Below are positions 12,040-24,000 of a DNA stretch of 64,000 nt, one piece after another. The stretch is taken from assembly GCA_019022495.1 (NCBI GenBank), contig JAFEKR010000029.1, positions 186,001 to 250,000 on the forward strand, written 5' to 3'. Every line of letters starts with the position of its first letter. The first letter of the stretch is position 1. Position numbers and translations under genes: made by a program. The DNA comes from Epichloe hybrida (lineage: Eukaryota > Ascomycota > Sordariomycetes > Hypocreales > Clavicipitaceae). The notes below the pieces were generated by a model. That model worked only from the letters and a program-made list of their open reading frames with translations, had not been told where the DNA came from and did no database searches.

Positions 12040-13335
12040 ATGCAGCCTGCCGGAGCAATAGGCATCGACCTGCCTTCTCAGACGATCAACGTGCCAGCCG
12101 GTGAGGGCATGGCAACCATCTTCGCCGCCGCATCGTCGTCCACCATCGCCGCCGCCGCCTCCGCGACATCCTCGCCCGGCAACCCACCACAGCATGACCA
12201 CGGCTCCGAGGGCGAATGCCAGCTCCTGGGGTCCTTTGCACTGTTCGTCCAGGCCGCCCTCGGAGCGCTGGCGCTGTCGTCACTGTTGTACAAGAGATAC
12301 AGGGAGCGCCCGCAGCGCCCTCTCAGGATCTGGTTCTTCGACGTGTCGAAGCAAGTCTTTGGCTCCGTCCTGGTCCACATCGCCAACATCTTCATGTCCA
12401 TGCTCACCAGCGGCAGATTCTCGATAAAGCTGGACCCCGGCGCCGTCGCCACGGCTGCGGTGCGGGTGCGGGCGCCGAGCGGCTCCTCCTCCTCCTCCTA
12501 CGTCCCCAACCCTTGCTCCCTCTACCTCCTCAACTTGGGCATCGACGTGAGTTTTCGTGAACTTTTCTTTTCCTTCGCCCTATTTTTACCTCCCTTTTTC
12601 TGCTCGCTCCTCTCATGACGACTACAAGAACAAGTTCTCCCTCAGTCAGCCCGCGTTGTATACTAACTTGCGCCAAACCCCAAGACCACTCTCGGCATTC
12701 CCATTCTCATCCTGCTCCTCAAAGTCCTAACCGCCATAGTCGCCCTCACACCGCTCGGGAAACCGCGCGAGTCCATCCAGTCCGGCCACTACGGCCACCC
12801 CCCCAACGTCTGGTGGTGGCTCAAGCAATCCGTCATTTACTTCTGCGGCCTCTTCGGCATGAAGATCTGCGTCCTCGTCATCTTCCTCCTCGTGCCGTGG
12901 ATCTCCAAAATCGGCGACTGGGCCCTCGGCTGGACCGAGGGCAACGAGAAGCTCCAGATTGCCTTTGTCATGATGATCTTCCCCCTCATCATGAACGGCC
13001 TGCAGTACTACATCATCGACTCCTTCATCAAGGACAGGGAAACCATTGACCACGAGCGTCTCCCCTCCGAGGACCCGGACCAGGACCCGCGCAGCCGTCG
13101 TCGTGCCCGTCGTCTCGGAACCCACCATGAAGACGGCGATGCCGACGACAGTGATAGCGACCTCGATGGCCACAGCCGTCCCGCGCGCTCCAAGATTCTT
13201 GGCACAGTTGTACATGTAGACGAGGAATACAACCCCGACGTGGACGGGCGTGCCCCCACCGTTGTTGGCAGTGGCTCCAGCCGTGGTAAAGCAGGGCGGA
13301 CAAAGGTTCCGCTGGACTTGTATCCCAAGGAGTAA
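12040..13335 (+). CDS. STIMATE/TMEM110-like vacuolar-type membrane protein
   Basis: A polytopic membrane protein resembling the STIMATE family and yeast YPL162C-type vacuolar membrane proteins. Exons are 12040-12546 and 12685-13335; the 138-bp intron has a GTGAGT donor and a TACTAAC element at 12661. The product is 385 aa. It has a low-complexity Ala/Ser N-terminus, then hydrophobic segments around LLGSFALFVQAALGALALSS, VLVHIANIFMSMLTSG, TTLGIPILILLLKVLTAIVA, IYFCGLFGMKICVLVIFLLV and the FVMMIFPLIMNGLQYYIID region. The motif RIWFFDVSKQ follows the first helix, as in the family. The tail is acidic and Arg-rich, probably cytosolic. Function in fungi is unclear; the animal relative modulates ER-plasma membrane calcium signalling. 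Confidence 0.82.
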
Positions 13336-14188
13336 AAGGGTGGGCGTTTCTGACCAATTCTTTTTTTTTTTTGGGAGGGTTTTTTTTTCCTTTCTTTTGT
13401 TAGACTTTGCACAATTGCGGTTCCATTTTCCATCCAATCTTCATCCTCTGGGAATTATTATTTTCACGCCATCGACTGGGCATAAATTTTCCAAATCTTC
13501 TTCCCCAATCGGAAACTGTGTATATACCAAGGTGGGTAGAATTCTACTAGTTGGGTGTTGGAGTTGTGGACAATCACGCGACTGCTTTACTTGATTACTT
13601 GGCATACACAAAGAGGGGCATCACAATTGAACATAATTTCTCTTTGGATACTTGTTCAGAGTCCACGAATGACTTCTATTGTCGATGCTTTATGCTCCCC
13701 CCGCCTACGTGCGCGATGCATGCTAACACCCAGTCTCGTGTCATGATGGGTTATCATTCTTCCCTGTCCACTAGATTGCCCCAACTGCAATTGCACAGAC
13801 CCTGGTCTGGCTAATCGACCAGAGAAAATGTCTTCATGACCAAGAATGAAAACGTGTAATTGAAACGAGAGGCAGATTCGTCAAGAGGCGCCCTGCCACA
13901 TATATATAGGGCAAACAGGATAAACAAAATGTGAGGCGTCATCGACAAGGACGATCAGATGGCTAAAGATGCATGAAGAGCCTCGGGTGTGGCCGATGTA
14001 GCGGAAAAATGTGTGGCAGAATACTATGTACAGGTATTTCTCTATGATGAATGAAAACGCCAAAGATCCAGTACCTTTGCGGGAAAGTGAATAAAAGTAA
14101 GGAGGTTTTCAACGAGAATGAGTCCAGCACATGTTTCAGCATACACTGGACGCTGTGGAACAGACCAGGTCATGTATGTTCGAGACAG
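13336..14188. other. convergent intergenic spacer
   Basis: Sits between two stop codons (STIMATE-like on + and Cys/Pro-rich protein on -). It is rich in T runs just after 13360 and otherwise unremarkable. I see no coding or RNA gene. Confidence 0.6.
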
Positions 14189-15691
14189 CTATCGGCCGGG
14201 CCGGTATGTCCTTTGGCCGGGATAGGCCGCAGTTGTGGGTGACTGAGCTGGGGGAGACTGGTCGCCTGGTGGTCTGGAATAACCTGATGTGAAGTCAAAG
14301 CCGGCATTGTTGGTGATGGGGGATCGGGGTGGTGACGACTGCCCGAATGAATTGCTCGGCGGCGGTACAGGCTTGGAGAGGGCAAGGGGCCCGGGTGTGC
14401 GCTGGCGCTCTGGTCCTGGGGAGAAACGACGCTCGGGGCCGGGTGTGAACTGTCGTGGGGGAGCGGGTGAGTAGCTCCTGTTCATGTTTTCCCGCGGGGA
14501 CTGAGGTGGCGGTCTGCCGTAGCCCTCATCGTTGCGAGGACCAGCTGCAAGAGCACCACCATAGGGCTGATTCGCCAGGCTGTCATACGGCTGCTGTGCG
14601 GGAGCGCCGCATAATAGTAGGTTTTGCTGACCCGGGCGGCCGTGCATATCCGCCCTAGACAAGGCGCTGGGGTCGTCATCATATGGTTCGTCTAGTCCAA
14701 ACCCGTCGGATGGGCGGTTCGCATGGTGATTCTGGTTATATCCATGATTTCTGGCACCGGCACCGTAGGGGCTCTGTCCAGGCCCCTGTCGAAGTTGACC
14801 ATGGCCCGCGGCTTGTTGATTGGGAACCAAGCCCTGCTGACTGTGGTTGAACATTTGTCCACTTGAGCCTCCGGGAAGACCGCCATAGTAGGGATGACCA
14901 CCGTGACTCGTGCTCATGGGGCTCATGGGGCTCACTGGACCCGGGGAAGGGGAATTCATCCGTTGCCTGTTTTGGTCCAGTGTGGGAGACTTGTCCAGAT
15001 TTGACAGCTCAACTTCTTCCTCCAGCATGACCTTTTTGGATCCAGCTTGCTCCCAGGTGGGCATCTGCGGTAGAGCATCTTCGCCGGCCTTCTTCGGCAC
15101 ATCGAATTCGGCATACTGAGGAGGGGCGTATCTTGCTGGTGCTGGTGCTGGTGCTGGAGGTGCGAAACAAGGTTGCATTGGCGCCTGTGCGTGGTAGCCT
15201 TGCCCATGATGGGGTGGTATGTATGGTTCATCAAGATATTTGATTTTGCGGCCCCCCCCGGGGGGATCGCAACATCCACAGCAGTTGCCACAACACTTTA
15301 AGCAGTTAAAACAAGTGCAGCAGCAGGACACACCACAGCAACAGCATCGAATGATGCACCACAGAATACTGAAGATGATGAGGCTGCCGACGATGATGAC
15401 AGCAATTACAGGCCATCTAATAGGTTGGTCAGTGGTGAGCAATGTGGCAAGCAACCCGACGACACAGGACAGGAAGGCTGGATGAGGCTGATCATACTTG
15501 CAGAACGTGGCCTTCATGCAATTGTCCCAACTTGAGAAGGCAGTTTTCACATTGGTGATTTTGTTTTCTGTGTCTTGTACGATGTCTCGTCTAGACAAGT
15601 CTTGCGCAACGCCTCGAAAAAAGGCATCTCTGACCAATTCCCAGGCTGGGGGTCGCAGTGACCTTGCCATGGCAACGTCGACTGAAGGCAT
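14189..15691 (-). CDS. Cys-rich/Pro-rich single-pass membrane protein (fibroin-3-related type)
   Basis: No assigned function; proteins of this design in Hypocreales are commonly named fibroin-3 related. Exons are 15691-15498 and 15416-14189. The 81-bp intron (GTATGA donor, ATTAG acceptor) is a multiple of three and has no stop, so an unspliced message would stay open. Splicing gives 473 aa, retention 500. I favour splicing because it joins FCK directly to WPVIAVIIVGSL, the usual start of the membrane helix. The helix is followed by a dense Cys cluster (IIRCCCCGVSCCCTCFNCLK), a likely palmitoylation site, and then a long Pro/Gly/Gln/Ser-rich tail with SPGPERR-type repeats. A conserved N-terminal motif SSWDNCMKATFCK precedes the helix. 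Confidence 0.8.
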   Translation of the reverse strand: MPSVDVAMARSLRPPAWELVRDAFFRGVAQDLSRRDIVQDTENKITNVKTAFSSWDNCMKATFCKYDQPHPAFLSCVVGLLATLLTTDQPIRWPVIAVIIVGSLIIFSILWCIIRCCCCGVSCCCTCFNCLKCCGNCCGCCDPPGGGRKIKYLDEPYIPPHHGQGYHAQAPMQPCFAPPAPAPAPARYAPPQYAEFDVPKKAGEDALPQMPTWEQAGSKKVMLEEEVELSNLDKSPTLDQNRQRMNSPSPGPVSPMSPMSTSHGGHPYYGGLPGGSSGQMFNHSQQGLVPNQQAAGHGQLRQGPGQSPYGAGARNHGYNQNHHANRPSDGFGLDEPYDDDPSALSRADMHGRPGQQNLLLCGAPAQQPYDSLANQPYGGALAAGPRNDEGYGRPPPQSPRENMNRSYSPAPPRQFTPGPERRFSPGPERQRTPGPLALSKPVPPPSNSFGQSSPPRSPITNNAGFDFTSGYSRPPGDQSPPAQSPTTAAYPGQRTYRPGR

Positions 15692-17117
15692 ATCGGCAGT
15701 TGTTTCGCGCTGCAGGCAACAATTTCGACGAATAGAGGACTGACGAGCAATGGTGTGTTGTACCAGCTAGCAGGCGCCATTCGACAAAGGCGAAGAATTA
15801 TGATTCGAGAAAGGGACAAGAGGTAGCTTCGTTCGACATGAGTGGTACGGCCCCAATGAAGCGGAGCGCAGGAAAGGCGAGGTGGTAAAAGGGCAAATTC
15901 GGATCAAATGTAAGAAGAAAAATGGTTCAGATCGTCGGTTCAGGTTCAGATATGAGCGATGCCTACCAGCTCGCAATGAGGAATTGTTCGTAATATAATG
16001 GAAACTGCTGTCAAAGCAGACGGACAGGACAGTGCCAGCTTATCCTAGTTGGTGATGGGCAAAAAAAAAAAAAAAAACCAAAATAAGAAGCTGTCGGCTT
16101 TCAAGGCGATGTCTGTGGAAAAGAATGGCAGGCAAAGGCATCAGTTGCAGGCCATTCGCCTCGGGGGATGATTACGATGGGTAGAAGGAGGATGGGCAAG
16201 GACAAAAGAAGCGATGTCGACGTCAGATTCCCTCCTGCCTCCCCCTGGATACAGAAAGGAGCATGGATAAGTCGAGGAGGGAAGAGGAAAAGGGAAACAA
16301 GGGAGGCGGGAGGCGGGAGGCGGGAGGCGGAAGACGGGAGGGAAGGGAGATGAGATGGGGAACGACGGCCTCTGGGTGACAGAATTTCTTTTTTTCCACT
16401 GCCTGCCAGCCAATCTGTCTGGAGACGTCTGGAGACCTGCCATGTGATTGAACAGGCAGCCCAACAGGCACTCACCCCGACAGGCACAAGTATCCCGCAT
16501 TCGGACTTGTGCATGGGCGGCGCGCCATTGATTGATCAGTGAGATCAGTGAGATAGATCAGTGAGTCGAGGGAATTGCCTCCTTGTTCAACCTGCATGCC
16601 CTGCCATGCCCTTGCCCTGCCCTGCCCTGCACCCCGCCCCGTCCCAACGAACGGCCCCCACTCTTGCTTGCCTCGTGAGTCGTGCCCCTGGAAAAGTGGA
16701 GCCGTCCAGTCCAGTTGTCCAGTTTGCAAGTTGGTGTTGGCACGTTTGTTGGTACATACTTCCTCCGCGTGGTCCTCCCTTGTTGCGCCTCGTTACCCTT
16801 GCAGAAAATCGGCTACGATTACGGGGTATCATCGTTGCATAGATATATATATGTATATGCATACATACACATCAGCCTGTTGAAACATGGTCCAAGTACA
16901 AAAGTCCTCTTAACGCCAACCAAAGTAGAGCACCATGTGTTTATGTGTATAGGCAAGTCATCAGTACCCCTCCCATCCATTCTGACCGTCTCGATAAGTT
17001 GATGACAAGATGAAGAGAGAAAAAAACACGTCACGTCGTATTCAAAATGCACGAGCAGCACAATACCAAGGCTCACTGGCTTCCTTCGCCCCGAGTTACT
17101 CCGCTCCCTCCCGCGAC
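15692..17117. other. intergenic spacer, promoter of the Cys/Pro-rich gene
   Basis: Between the start of the Cys/Pro-rich gene and the stop of the RCR gene, both on the minus strand. It holds an A17 run (16061-16077), a GGGAGGC 7-bp array (16301-16330) and CCCTGCC-type reiterations around 16600-16640. Short open frames on both strands here look like composition artefacts. Confidence 0.5.
16301..16330. repeat. GGGAGGC 7-bp tandem array
   Basis: Four consecutive GGGAGGC units followed by degenerate copies (GGAAGACGGGAGGG). It is a purine-rich strand in the upstream region of the Cys/Pro-rich membrane-protein gene. Confidence 0.85.
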
Positions 17118-17677
17118 TTACTTGCCAGGTGGGGGGCCAGCCGGAGGAGCGTAGTTGGGCTCGCGCTGATACGTGTTCTGTGGCGGCTGAACACCAGATT
17201 GCTGCTGGCCATAATAGCCGTCGTTGGGGTTGAACGTGGTGCCGGTGTTCTGGGGCTGCTGGCCGTAGGCAGGAGGAGCGTTGTATCCTCCCTGCTGCTG
17301 CGCATTGTAGCCCTGGCCGTATGTCGGATTGTAATTTCCCTGCTGGTAGCCGTTCATCTGTTGCTGGTCGTATTGTTTACCGCCGGGGGCCATCCAACCG
17401 GTTCCGTACATGGGCTGATTGCCGCGACGGCGACGGCGACGAGCAGTCAAGCTGATTTTTTTTTGGTTAGCACGGGGACAACAAACTTGTTGGTGACCGG
17501 GCAAACTACTTACGCGCAAGACATGAGAATGAGGAGGACTACTACAATGACGCCGGCAAGGACGATCCATCGACCAAATGAGTGCCATCTATTATCGCAG
17601 CGGTAGTAGCCGTAGCCGGCACGGTAGCATGTAGCCCTCGACGCGAGGACATTGAGAGCGCTATCGGTAGGCGCCAT
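17118..17677 (-). CDS. RCR family protein (Congo-red resistance, chitin/trafficking regulator)
   Basis: Family knowledge: yeast Rcr1/Rcr2 are ER/vacuolar single-pass proteins affecting chitin deposition and plasma-membrane protein sorting. Exons are 17677-17514 and 17451-17118, with a 62-bp intron (GTAAGT donor). The product is 165 aa. The N-terminus carries a short Cys/Tyr-rich lumenal stretch (RATCYRAGYGYYRCDNRWHS), a helix WIVLAGVIVVVLLILMSC at about residues 37-54, and a cytosolic Arg block (ARRRRRRGNQP) with the family motif GTGW. The tail is Gln/Asn/Pro/Tyr-rich and contains a PPAYG motif, compatible with WW-domain ubiquitin-ligase binding. The ATG at 17677 directly precedes the conserved N-terminus. 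Confidence 0.85.
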
Positions 17678-19013
17678 CGTGTGAGAGATTTCGAGTATCG
17701 TATCGTATTCAACGTATTTAAGACTGACGAAGTTGTTGGTGGTAGAATGCTGGTGGTAGAATGCTGGTGAGGGGGGCGAGATGCGATAAAACGAGATGGA
17801 GTGAGCAGGATGATGTGGATGATGACGCAGACGGGTGCACACGGCGCAGACGGCGATGCTTACTTAAGTATGTTTCGAGCAGGCTTCGAGCCGGGCTGAG
17901 CCACGCCACAGCCACGCCACAAACTCCAACAACTCCGGGCACATTGATTGGGCGTTGTTGGCTTAGCTAGCTATCGAGTCTTGGCAGTGCTTCGCCTCAT
18001 CCATTCGATAGACATTGTCGAAATGACATTTCCAGAGAGACGGCCTCACTCGTTTCCTCATCAACAGAATGACAACATCTTACGTTGTTCTCTACCGTCT
18101 CATTCAAAGAAACGAAAATGTGAGGGCCCCATGCTTTTGCTGACGAAATTCCGAAGAAAAACTTGGATGCGATGCACCTATGTACGGAGTACGGACTACG
18201 GAGCATGTAGCGCCCTATGACATCAAAGTGGAGACACGCCATGTCTACGGTGGCACCTTGGAGAGATCCCGCAAAGAGCTGCCGAAAAAAAAAAGAAGAA
18301 AAAAAATACCCCACATTACGAATTCATGGGACACCGTACCGGATTACATGCCATTGCGGTTTCATGTCGCATTTTTCTTGGTACAGTACATCTCGTTGGC
18401 CACGCTGTGAAATTTGATTTAATCTCAACTTTAAAATATTACGAGTTATTAGGCATGCGAAATCTATGTCATACACAGAGAATTTAATCTCCCCACCAAG
18501 GAAAAGCTTGCAAGGCAGGCGACACACGCTGCTTCTGAAGGTCGGAGAATGTGTCCTTTTGTGCAAGAAAACTCGCCACACACCAGACGGATAAGAAAGC
18601 AGAAAAAAAAAAGAAAAAAAGAAGAAGAACCAAACTTAAAACCCTTTGTCCTTGTCATGAAATGCAAGCCCCAATTCCGACCCCAAAAGTGCGATAGGGT
18701 AGCAAATTTGTTTCGTACTGGATTTCATTACGCAGTGTAACCATGAACACTCCATGCCATTTCGCCTCATTTCGTTCCGTTTCACGCCATACATCCTGCC
18801 CGTGTGCTGCGCCTTGCTTGAACGCTCATTTTGTATCGTTGTCAAGTGTTTAGGTCGTAGGTCATTGCCAAAAGTAATTGCACGTTAGAAAACCTTTTTG
18901 GTGTACTTGCACAGCGCGGTGGCGGGACAGTGAAAAAGCGCCATGTGAATAGTCATGTCGGCCTAAGCCCGTCTATGCGTGAGAACAAATCAAAGATTCC
19001 AAAATGCTGTCTC
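17678..19013. other. intergenic spacer
   Basis: From the RCR start to the stop of the small hypothetical gene, both on the minus strand. It is A/T-richer around 18280-18620 and contains TACGGAGTA at 18183 within TGTACGGAGTACGGACTACG. No gene is recognised. Confidence 0.5.
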
Positions 19014-19735
19014 TCAAAGACCGGGCTTGGGAAACGAATATCGATGGCGCCGTAGCTCCTCGGAAGCTTTCATGTTGCGCTCAGCGGCTTGCTGCTTGGC
19101 GGCTAAAGCGTTGATCTTTTCTCGGGCTCTTAATAAACTGCTGTTATCTTGTTGCTTGATTTTGGCCCGGATATCATACAGCGCCATCAATGTTGATGCT
19201 CGTTCCCAGTCATCGTCAAACTGGTCAATAAAGTTAGCGCTGGGTTTCATTCGTCTTGGACACCCGAGCCTCTGCTCTTTTTGATTAAGAACACATAGAA
19301 GCAAAGGCCAAGGCGGGAGTCGGAAGGCGCAGGGTAAGGGTGATAATGATCATACATTTGCGTCACTAGGACGGGGTGTTCCAGGGGTAGAATTGACTGC
19401 GGACCCAGGTCGTGATCCCGACGAGCTGGCGAGGATACGTCGGCCAAGCTTGTCGAACTTTGGAGTGACGCCAGGCTCTGACGACCAGGATCGCTTCATG
19501 GTCGAGGGGCGCTGAGGGACAGACTGAGGTTTCGATGTGACCGAGGATTGAGGGTCAATCTTGATTGTAGGGACATTGGCGCTGACGATGGCGGCTGCGG
19601 CCTCGGGTTCCTGCTTTCGGCAACAGTTAGAAGCGATCTTGACATTTAAGGACTGTGTTCATGTGGTTCGAGACCAACCGCAGCACCAAGGTTGCTCAAG
19701 TCAGCGAGCACCTGTGAAAGCTGGAGGCTCTCCAT
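19014..19735 (-). CDS. small conserved-looking hypothetical protein
   Basis: I do not recognise a named family. The model has three exons on the minus strand: 19735-19679, 19613-19356 and 19271-19014, with introns of 65 bp (TTCTAACTG branch) and 84 bp (GTATGA donor). All three exons are multiples of three and all phases agree, giving 190 aa. The N-terminus MESLQLSQVLADLSNLGAA is helical, the middle is Ser/Pro-rich and basic, and the C-terminus has a charged block FIDQFDDDWERASTLMALYD followed by a Lys/Arg/Gln helix that could form a coiled coil. There is no signal peptide or membrane segment. The first intron donor (GTTGGT) is weak, so exon 1 is less certain than the last two exons. Confidence 0.6.
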
Positions 19736-21016
19736 GGCAGTCTGTATGTTGGAAAGGTCTCCAGTTTCTGATGTCGATGGTGAGGGTGAATAATTTCGGG
19801 GCCAGGGAGAAAATGCCGTATTGTTCGCTGGCTACACGCAGTTTTCAAATATTCGAGTCCGGGTTTTCTCCGTTAAGGATGGTTCGCATGCGGATGGCGC
19901 GGACGGGGACACGCACGAGCAAAACGCGGAGCGTGCCGACGCTGTGTTGTACGGAGTAAAGAGGGTTTGGGAATTTGCAACGAGGGCTCCTTCTCTCGAG
20001 TTGGAAGAGTGTAGAAAGTCAGAGACTGCTGCGAGGAGCGACCGTGTTGTTTTGGCCGGCAAGACAGAAAAAAACAAGGTGTGGTGGCGGCATGCAGGAG
20101 CAGAGGCTGAAAGGCAGAGGGCAGAGGGCAGAGAGGTTCGGGGCTTGCACGTATCGATTCGAAACAAGAGGTGGGTGGTGTGGATCTCAAATCTTGCTGG
20201 CAAAGGGCCCTGGGGGCAGCATCAGACCCACCAGACCAGAGCCAGAGACAGACCAACAAGTCCCGCTTCCCGCATGCATCAGCAGACTACGGACTAGTCA
20301 GCGCAGATTAGCATTGATGCGCATACTATGACGTAATGTGACGTCCGCTTTCTTCCACAGCGGCTGGCATCGCCATTGTCGCACATGGAATTCCAATCAA
20401 TCTTCACGTTGGGGAGGCGAGAGAGCATCTGGCCATCAATTTTTGACTCGAAAAATAGGTGAAGCCGCACAGCGAGATCCTCGATATTTCGCCTTCCTGC
20501 TATCCGTCTAGATGGATGCCCTCTGACAATCAATCACCATTTCCCGCTCTTCGGACACTCAGTTCATCGATTCATGATCCGAAATTTCCCACATTGACTT
20601 CCCACAATCCGAAAAAGACCATCAAGGAGCAAGGGCCAACAAGACGAGATGGACAATGCATGTCCACGCAGGAATCAGGAAGAGAGCTTTCCATCAAACA
20701 CCCAATAGACTTTGCCTCAGACCACATCCCCAGGGGAGATCGACCACTCAACAATCAGAGTTCTCCATATTTATAATCGTATTCATACTCACAGCCAATA
20801 CTGGGAAAAACATACAACGACGTTGCTTAGGGCAAAAGGAAGCAAAGACACAACTCCACACCATATTCGCACTATAGCCAGCCAGCTTGTACTCATGCCC
20901 ATAAGAGTCCAACGCTGATTGTGCTCTCCCTCATGCCCGTCTCTTATCAATTCAATCCAACCTCCCACTCCGATATGCCAAACTTTCCTCGTAGTTTCGC
21001 TAGATTAGGTACGAAT
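19736..21016. other. intergenic spacer
   Basis: Upstream of the small hypothetical gene and downstream of the pyruvate carboxylase stop. It contains a GGCAGAG triplication near 20113-20133 and TACGGAGTA at 19950. Overlapping open frames of 120-160 codons occur on both strands at 19.8-20.3 kb, but none resembles a protein family. Confidence 0.5.
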
Positions 21017-24000
21017 CTAGGCTTTTGTAATTCTGCAAACGAGATCGGAGCCATCGACGGAATCGCCTTCCTTGACCTGAAGGCTGGCAACCTTTCCGCT
21101 GTGAGGTGCCGATATGACCATTTCCTGTTTACCGCATATTAGTCAATGTTTCCTTCAACTAGACCATCATAGTCGATCATCAACGTGAGTCAAGCTGTAG
21201 CACTTACCATCTTCATGGCGGACAAAACAGCCAATGGGTCTCCCTTCTTGACTTCAGTACCCTCGTGCACGCGGAGTTCAACCAGAACACCAGACATGGG
21301 TGCGCCGACTTGGCTGGAGTCGCTGATGTCGGCCTTGGGCCGGCTGATGTTCTCAACAGCAGCCTTGTTGTCGAGGACGGCGACTTGTCGGACTTCGCCA
21401 TTCATCTCAAAGAACACTTCACGCTGGCCAGTGTTCTCGCTGAGGGGTCCGACAGCAAGAAGCTTCAGAATAAGAACCTTGCCCTTCTCGAGTTCGACGT
21501 TGAATTCCTCACCAATCTCGGGCCTGGAGAGGAAGAATCGGGTTGGCAGGACGGACAAGTCACCATACTGCTGAACAAACTTCTTGTAATCCTCAAAGAC
21601 CTTAGGGTACATGACGTAAGATGCAATGTCGCACTCCGTGACACCGGCTCCGTACTTCTTGCCGAGCTCCTTCTTGACCTTGGCAAAGTCCACAGGTTCG
21701 AGGAAAAGACCAGGTCGCTGTTCCAGCTTGCGACGACCGCGCAGAGCGTCAGAGCGAAGAGGCTCGGGGAACCCGCCGTAAGGCTGGCCCATCATGCCTT
21801 CCAAGAATTCCAAAACAGAGCCGGGGAAGTCGAGTTCGCCGGCACGAGCCTTGACGTCCTCAGCAGAGAGCTTGTTGGAGACCATAAACTGAGCCAGATC
21901 GCCAACGACTTTGGAGGTAGGAGTGACCTTGACGATGTCGCCGAGCAAATCGTTGGCGTGTTCGTAGGCCTTCTTGGTCTCGAGCCATTGTGAGCCTAGG
22001 CCAAGCTGAGAGGCCTGGAACATCATGTTGGTAAGCTGACCACCAGGGATTTCGTGTTCGTAGACCTCGGGGTCAGGGCCAGCAAGGTGGGCCTCGAAGG
22101 GAGAGTACAGTAAACGCAGCTGTGACCAGTAGGTGTCGAGAGCGCGGACCTGACGAGGATCGAGGCCGGGCTCGAGGCCAGTGCCCTCGAGGGAAGCCAG
22201 AATGGCGTTGATGCTCGGTTGAGAAGTCATGCCAGACAGGCTGTCAGTGGCAGCATCGACAGCGTCAGCGCCAGCCTTGGCACAAGCAACCATGGAAGCC
22301 ACACCAGTACCGGCAGAGTCGTGGGTGTGCACATGAATGGGTAGATCGGGATACTTCTTGCGGATAGATCCGATTAAAAGGGTGGCAGCATGTGGCTTCA
22401 ACACACCAGCCATATCCTTGATGCCTAAAACATGGATGTCGAGGGCGACCAGCTTGTCAACCAGGTCCAAGTAATACTCCAAGTTGTATTTCTTGCTAGG
22501 GTTCTAGTTGAGGAAAAAGTTAGAAAGTTGATACGCTGTCATGTAGCATCAAATACGGCAATACAAGATCCAGGGGCGTATAGGAGCGGATCAAAGTGTA
22601 TAGTGGCATATGAGCGTGCAAGTGAGCGCATAGAATCGTCTGGCATTAGCAAAGCACATTCCCAGGGCGAAAGCGAAACAATCTAGCTACAAGATGGCTC
22701 TTGACCCTTCGAAAGGTTGTGGGGCCTTTTGTGAACCATTGAGTTTCGGTTTTTTGGTCGTATATTTCGTTGCCACCAGAGTAGTGACATTGCCATGCGG
22801 CAGGATCGGCGAGGGGCGGTCCTGTGTCAGGCCTACACTTTTTTTGATACACCTACGGTGACTCCTATACGAACCTGGACGCTTCACGGAGGACTGCATG
22901 GGAATACGGGCATAGAATAGAGCTTACCAGCACTGCAGCATGGTGGTCAGCATGAAAGGTGTCTTGGAGAAATGGGAGGGGGGAAAGTACGGACTGTCAC
23001 CGCTGTAGCACACGGTACCCTCAGCAACACCACCAGCCTTGTGAACGGCCTTGATACCAACCTCGAGCTGGTTGATGTCGTTCAAGGCGTCAAAGACACG
23101 GAAGATATCTACACCATTCTTCTTGGCCTGCTCGACAAATTGGTCGATGGCGTTGTCAGGAAGAGATGAATAGGCAACACCGTTGGCACCACGGAGAAGC
23201 ATCTGGAAAGGAATGTTAGGAACAAGCTTTCGCATCTTGCGGAGACGGTCCCAGGGATCCTCATAAAGGAAACGTATGGCGACATCGAAGGTGGCACCAC
23301 CCCAGCATTCCAAACTATAGAGGTTGCCCAGGGCATGGCTGGTCTCTTTGGCAATGTTCAAGAGGTCCACGGTTCGAACACGGGTGGCAAGTAGAGACTG
23401 GTGAGCGTCTCTCCAAGTGGTGTCCATGAGGAGGCAGCCCTTGTAGTCGCGAACAGCCTTGGCGAAGGCCTTGGGGCCCTGCTCCAAGAGAATGTTCCTC
23501 CAACCCTTCTGGCTGGGCTGGCTGACATCGATCTTTTGGCCGTTGGAGGCGATGATTTCGGGAACAATGATATCGGTCTTGAGCTTGGGCTCGCCAATCT
23601 GTCCCTTGATGGAACTGCCGTTGACGGCCATGTCTCCAAGATAAGCCAAGAGCTTCTGGGCACGGTTTTGGCTACCGACGAGTTCAAAGAGCTCAGGGGT
23701 ATCATCGATAAAAGTAGTCCAGCAGTTGCCATCAATGAAGACGGGGTGGGTGAGCAGAGAAGCAAGGAAAGGAATGTTTGTCTTGACGCCTCGGACACGG
23801 AACTCAATCAAGGCACGGAGAACCTTTCTGCGGGCGATTTCGTAGGTTGAGCCGTGGCAAGTGCACTTGACCAGCATAGAGTCATAGTAAGGAGTAATGA
23901 CAGCGCCGGCAAACCCATTGCCACCGTCCAGACGAACACCGTTACCACCGGCAGATCTGTACACCTCGATCTTGCCGGTGTCGGGTCGAAATTGCTCAGA

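Noticed and set aside
12727..13437. 236-codon open frame on - opposite the STIMATE-like gene
   Set aside because: Antisense to a membrane-protein exon with clear family sequence; no splice or start context.
21265..21993. 242-codon open frame on + opposite the pyruvate carboxylase exon
   Set aside because: It is an antisense shadow of a strongly conserved coding exon; the Leu/Val/Asp-rich product reflects codon bias of the real strand.
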